14,278 bases of DNA from an uncultured Collinsella sp. (GTDB lineage: Bacteria; Actinomycetota; Coriobacteriia; Coriobacteriales; Coriobacteriaceae): the NCBI GenBank assembly GCA_900545055.1, contig UQXP01000044.1:1-14278 (forward strand). Direction: 5' to 3'. Position numbers and translations under genes: made by a program. Shown one piece after another: positions 12,401 to 14,278 of the stretch (position 1 is its first letter; each line of letters opens with the position of its first letter). The notes beneath the pieces were generated by a model, which saw only the letters and a list, made by a program, of their open reading frames with translations, was not told the DNA's origin and made no database searches.

Positions 12401-14227
12401 GCGCATCTGGTGAAGCCCGAGCGTCCGATTCGCGTCGTCGATCAGTGGATGTATCACAGCCGCCTGTACGCCGTCGCCCGTTTTGTGACGATGCGCAACG
12501 ACCTGGACCTGATCCAGCTCAATTCCTTCGGCTGCGGCCTGGACGCTCTGACCACTGATCAGGTGCAGGAGATCCTGGAGGCCAGCGGCAAGATTTACAC
12601 CGTGCTCAAGATTGACGAGGTGTCCAACTTGGGCGCCGCGCGTATCCGTATTCGCTCGCTCATGGCGGCACTCAAGGACCAGGAGGCCGAGCGCTTGGCC
12701 GAGGCTACGGCCGCGGGCGAGACTTACGAGCAGGGCGATGCCGCGCCGGTGGCGCCCTCCACGGATGCCCCCGCGTTCGCGAGCCGCAAGTACACGTTCG
12801 AGGCGCAGCGCGAGAGTGCTTCGACCGCGTGGCCCAAGGTGCCCTTTACCGAGCAGATGCGCGAGGAGGGCTACACCATCCTGTGCCCGCAGATGGCGCC
12901 GATCCACTTTGACCTGGTCAAAGAGGTGTTCCGTGGTGCTGGCTACAACTTGGAGCTGCTGCCCTCGACCGATCACGATGCCGTCGAGGCCGGCCTGCGC
13001 TATGTGAACAATGATATTTGCTATCCGTCGATCCTGGTAACGGGCCAGATTATGGAGGCCATCGAGAGCGGTCGATACGACCTGTCCAAGACAGCCGTGG
13101 TTATCAGCCAGACCGGCGGCGGCTGCCGTGCCACCAACTACATCGCACTCATCCGCAAGGCCCTGCGCGAGAGCGGCCACCCCGAGATCCCGGTGATCTC
13201 GCTTTCGGCCGTGGCGCTGGGCGAGGACAACCCTGGCTTTAAGATTACGCCGGCGCTGCTTAAGCAGGCAGTCTACGCGGTGCTCTTTGGCGACGTGATG
13301 ATGCAGATGCTCTATCGCTGCCGCCCGTACGAGGCTACGCCCGGTGCCGCCAACGCGCTCTACGAGGAGTACATGGCGCGCGCTCGCAAGCTGGCGCCCA
13401 AGTTTAACCGCCACAACTACACCAAGCTGTGCCGCGAGGCCATCCGCGCGTTCGACACCATGCCGCTCGTGGGCGAGGGCACCAAGCCGCGCGTGGGCGT
13501 GGTCGGTGAGATCTTGGTCAAGTTCCACCCCACAGCCAACAACCACGTGGTCGATGTGATCGAGCGCGAGGGCTGCGAGGCCGTGGTGCCGGGCCTGCTC
13601 GACTTCTTCCTGTACTCCATGAGCAACGCCGAGCTGCAGAAGGATGAGCTGGGTAGCTCTGCTACCACGCGCGCTGGTATGCAGGCGCTCATCAAACTCG
13701 TGGACTGGATGCGTACGCCGGTGGAGGAGATGCTCGAAAAGTCTCGCCGCTTTGAGGCTCCCGAGCGCATCGGCACCATGGCGGACAAGGCTCGTACGGT
13801 GCTTTCGGTGTGCAACAACATGGGCGAAGGCTGGCTGCTCACGGCCGAGATGCTCGACCTGATCGACCACGGTGCGCCCAACATCATCTGCACGCAGCCC
13901 TTCGCGTGCCTGCCCAACCACGTAGTGGGTAAGGCTGTGATCAAGGAGCTGCGCCGTCAGCACCCCGAGAGCAACATTGTCGCGGTGGACTACGACCCCG
14001 GTGCATCCGAGGTCAACCAGCTCAACCGCATTAAGCTCATGATCAGTGTGGCCAAGGAAAACATGCGCGCCGGCAAGGGCTTTAAGCTCGAGAAGGTGGC
14101 GCCGCTCGCGATGGACGAGGTCACCGGCCAGATGCGTGCCCACGATGGCTGCGTGAGCTGCGGCTCGGTCGACGAGAGTGCCGTGGCGTCGGTCGCTGAG
14201 CGCCTGGGACGCGGCATTAAGAAGTAG
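9446..14227 (+). CDS. Giant 2-hydroxyacyl-CoA dehydratase activase-related protein (two ASKHA activase domains, DUF2229-like and HgdB-like regions)
   Basis: Cytoplasmic Fe-S protein of 1593 residues that by family would use ATP hydrolysis to push electrons to low potential. Residues 1-80: Ala-rich, helical extension. 85-335: first BcrAD/BadFG-type ATPase domain with LGIDVGSTTVKLAV, ELGGEDAKII, and cluster-type Cys205 (NGTCAGGTGAF) and Cys244 (ASRCGVF). 400-655: second such domain with FIGIDAGSTTMKAAL, DIGGQDMKCL, Cys525 (NEACSSGCGSF) and Cys564 (GSRCTVF). 686-712: Cys knuckle C686-x2-C689-x3-C693 and C712. 751-1000: DUF2229-like region with SVCYPAKM (Cys802), Cys827, Cys841, Cys844. 1138-1560: region like dehydratase subunits (COG3581 type) with LCPQMAP, NDICYPS, TGGGCRATNY. 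Tail: GCVSCGS (Cys1569, Cys1572). Such large fusions are known in anaerobes, but their partner enzyme is not established. The ATG has GAGGAGAG upstream. It follows the TetR gene by 11 bp. Confidence 0.9.
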   Translation: MSKLVEGIKDRVVAAAREAAPAVVDAAQKAATAAAEKVAEAVADAKNVAGETSVVSEPATAAEPVAAAHAPEGAIFNPEAARGNLHLGIDVGSTTVKLAVLNDDNQIVYAKYQRHHTDVRACARDLFEGAATVLPTAQMTCAITGSGGLLLSQWLDLEFVQEVIASKRAVETLIPATDVAIELGGEDAKIIYFDNGIEQRMNGTCAGGTGAFIDQMATLLHTDASGLNELAANATTIYPIASRCGVFAKTDVQPLLNEGARPEDVAASIFQAVVTQTISGLACGRPIRGNVAFLGGPLQYLSELRHRFYLTLNLDEEHRIVPQNAHLFVASGAAMAHESNKLSTFPQLIEAIDALGDTQGAEVERLDPLFATDEDFAEFKTRHDTEVVPKGKLDGYTGRVFIGIDAGSTTMKAALVGEDGQLLHTWYGNNNGDILGTAKVIMADFYNHIPAGCTIGHVTTTGYGEALLIEALKADSGEIETVAHLRGAKAFLPGVEFILDIGGQDMKCLRVKDGVIEHIMLNEACSSGCGSFIESFAVSMNMDVRAFADAAIHAKAPVDLGSRCTVFMNSRVKQAQKEGATVGDIAAGLSYSVIKNALFKVIKLRDPKEIGSQVIVQGGTFMSDATLRAFEQLTGVHAVRPDIAGCMGAYGAALLARDRAGADGTSTILSAEDIAHLTVTQKHVRCGRCSNNCQLTVNDFGGGRRFITGNRCEKGAGHKKQKTEAPNLFKKKNELLFNREVLSPDEAPRGTVGIPRALNMYENYPFWHAFFTRLGFSVQLSDQSSKKTYQAGIESMPSESVCYPAKMSHGHVMNLIDRDVDFIWMPCVRWERKEDPTAGNCYNCPIVMSYPTALALNIDEIREQNIEFLYPFVPYHDKTELKRRLYQVLAVDRVADAEAGRGRVRGPKITRSEVDAAVNAAFEADARFHEDIQTMGEEALKWVEDHGGHGIVLAGRPYHNDPEINHALPELISSFGFAVFTEDSLAHLVKPERPIRVVDQWMYHSRLYAVARFVTMRNDLDLIQLNSFGCGLDALTTDQVQEILEASGKIYTVLKIDEVSNLGAARIRIRSLMAALKDQEAERLAEATAAGETYEQGDAAPVAPSTDAPAFASRKYTFEAQRESASTAWPKVPFTEQMREEGYTILCPQMAPIHFDLVKEVFRGAGYNLELLPSTDHDAVEAGLRYVNNDICYPSILVTGQIMEAIESGRYDLSKTAVVISQTGGGCRATNYIALIRKALRESGHPEIPVISLSAVALGEDNPGFKITPALLKQAVYAVLFGDVMMQMLYRCRPYEATPGAANALYEEYMARARKLAPKFNRHNYTKLCREAIRAFDTMPLVGEGTKPRVGVVGEILVKFHPTANNHVVDVIEREGCEAVVPGLLDFFLYSMSNAELQKDELGSSATTRAGMQALIKLVDWMRTPVEEMLEKSRRFEAPERIGTMADKARTVLSVCNNMGEGWLLTAEMLDLIDHGAPNIICTQPFACLPNHVVGKAVIKELRRQHPESNIVAVDYDPGASEVNQLNRIKLMISVAKENMRAGKGFKLEKVAPLAMDEVTGQMRAHDGCVSCGSVDESAVASVAERLGRGIKK

Positions 14228-14278
14228 TCGGCCTGCTTCGAGCCGGATATAAGACAAACGGGTGGTAGCCGTACCGGC
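14228..14278. other. Short stretch after the activase gene, nothing assigned
   Basis: The last 51 bases follow the stop codon of the activase gene. I see GCCGG near 14245 and CCGGC at the very end that could pair, but the window ends before a terminator could be judged. Confidence 0.3.

Noticed and set aside
9431..14257. Two very long minus-strand open frames (9431-11749 and 11765-14257) opposite the activase gene
   Set aside because: Long antisense frames are expected in GC-rich genes with strong third-position bias. The translations are His/Gly/Leu-rich without motifs, while the plus strand has clear activase motifs throughout.

Overview
The window looks like chromosomal DNA from a high-GC, anaerobic gut actinobacterium of the class Coriobacteriia, most likely Collinsella or a close relative. 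The grounds are strong G/C bias at third codon positions, Shine-Dalgarno-led genes with occasional GTG and TTG starts, a very large oxygen-sensitive type Fe-S activase of the 2-hydroxyacyl-CoA dehydratase activator family, and the general gene style. The genus is an inference; no rRNA gene is present.

Layout, left to right. 1-172: a minus-strand terminator hairpin. 173-1168 (-): a Tat-type lipoprotein that is an amino-acid ABC solute-binding protein, with its own promoter (TTGACC-18-TATAAC) and no transporter partners in view. 1169-1624: an unusual non-coding stretch with one CAAAGG-type palindrome, then six copies of a 17-bp motif in strictly alternating orientation at 40-41 bp pitch, then the strong terminator of dxs. 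1625-3406 (-): a short, divergent 1-deoxyxylulose-5-phosphate synthase-type enzyme. After a divergent intergenic region, 3635-5194 (+) is a two-gene operon: a small HD-domain phosphohydrolase and a CmpB-type membrane protein. 5393-7221 (+) is the ammonium module amt-glnK, with a 107-bp imperfect inverted repeat between the genes; this PII protein lacks the uridylylation tyrosine (Tyr51 to Leu). 7303-8166 (+) is a Cof-type HAD phosphatase.

8167-8723 is the most interesting stretch. Two related palindromes in opposite orientation (8170-8192 and 8604-8630) flank a compact module. It holds an extended -10 promoter, a leader hairpin that buries the Shine-Dalgarno sequence, a 41-codon ORF (8323-8448) for a hydrophobic peptide with a very basic tail, a two-way terminator-like hairpin, and a convergent minus-strand promoter (TTGTCC-17-TAGAAT) that would make an antisense RNA of about 85 nt over the end of the ORF. 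This is the architecture of a type I toxin-antitoxin locus. It is not on a gene list based on long ORFs and I do not recognise the peptide family.

8724-14227 (+): a TetR-family regulator with two palindromic candidate operators in its promoter region, followed 11 bp later by a 1593-residue protein. That protein carries two ASKHA activase domains, a Cys-rich linker, a DUF2229-like domain and a 2-hydroxyacyl-CoA-dehydratase-subunit-like C-terminal part. The two probably form one transcription unit controlled by the TetR protein. The last 51 bases hold nothing I can assign.
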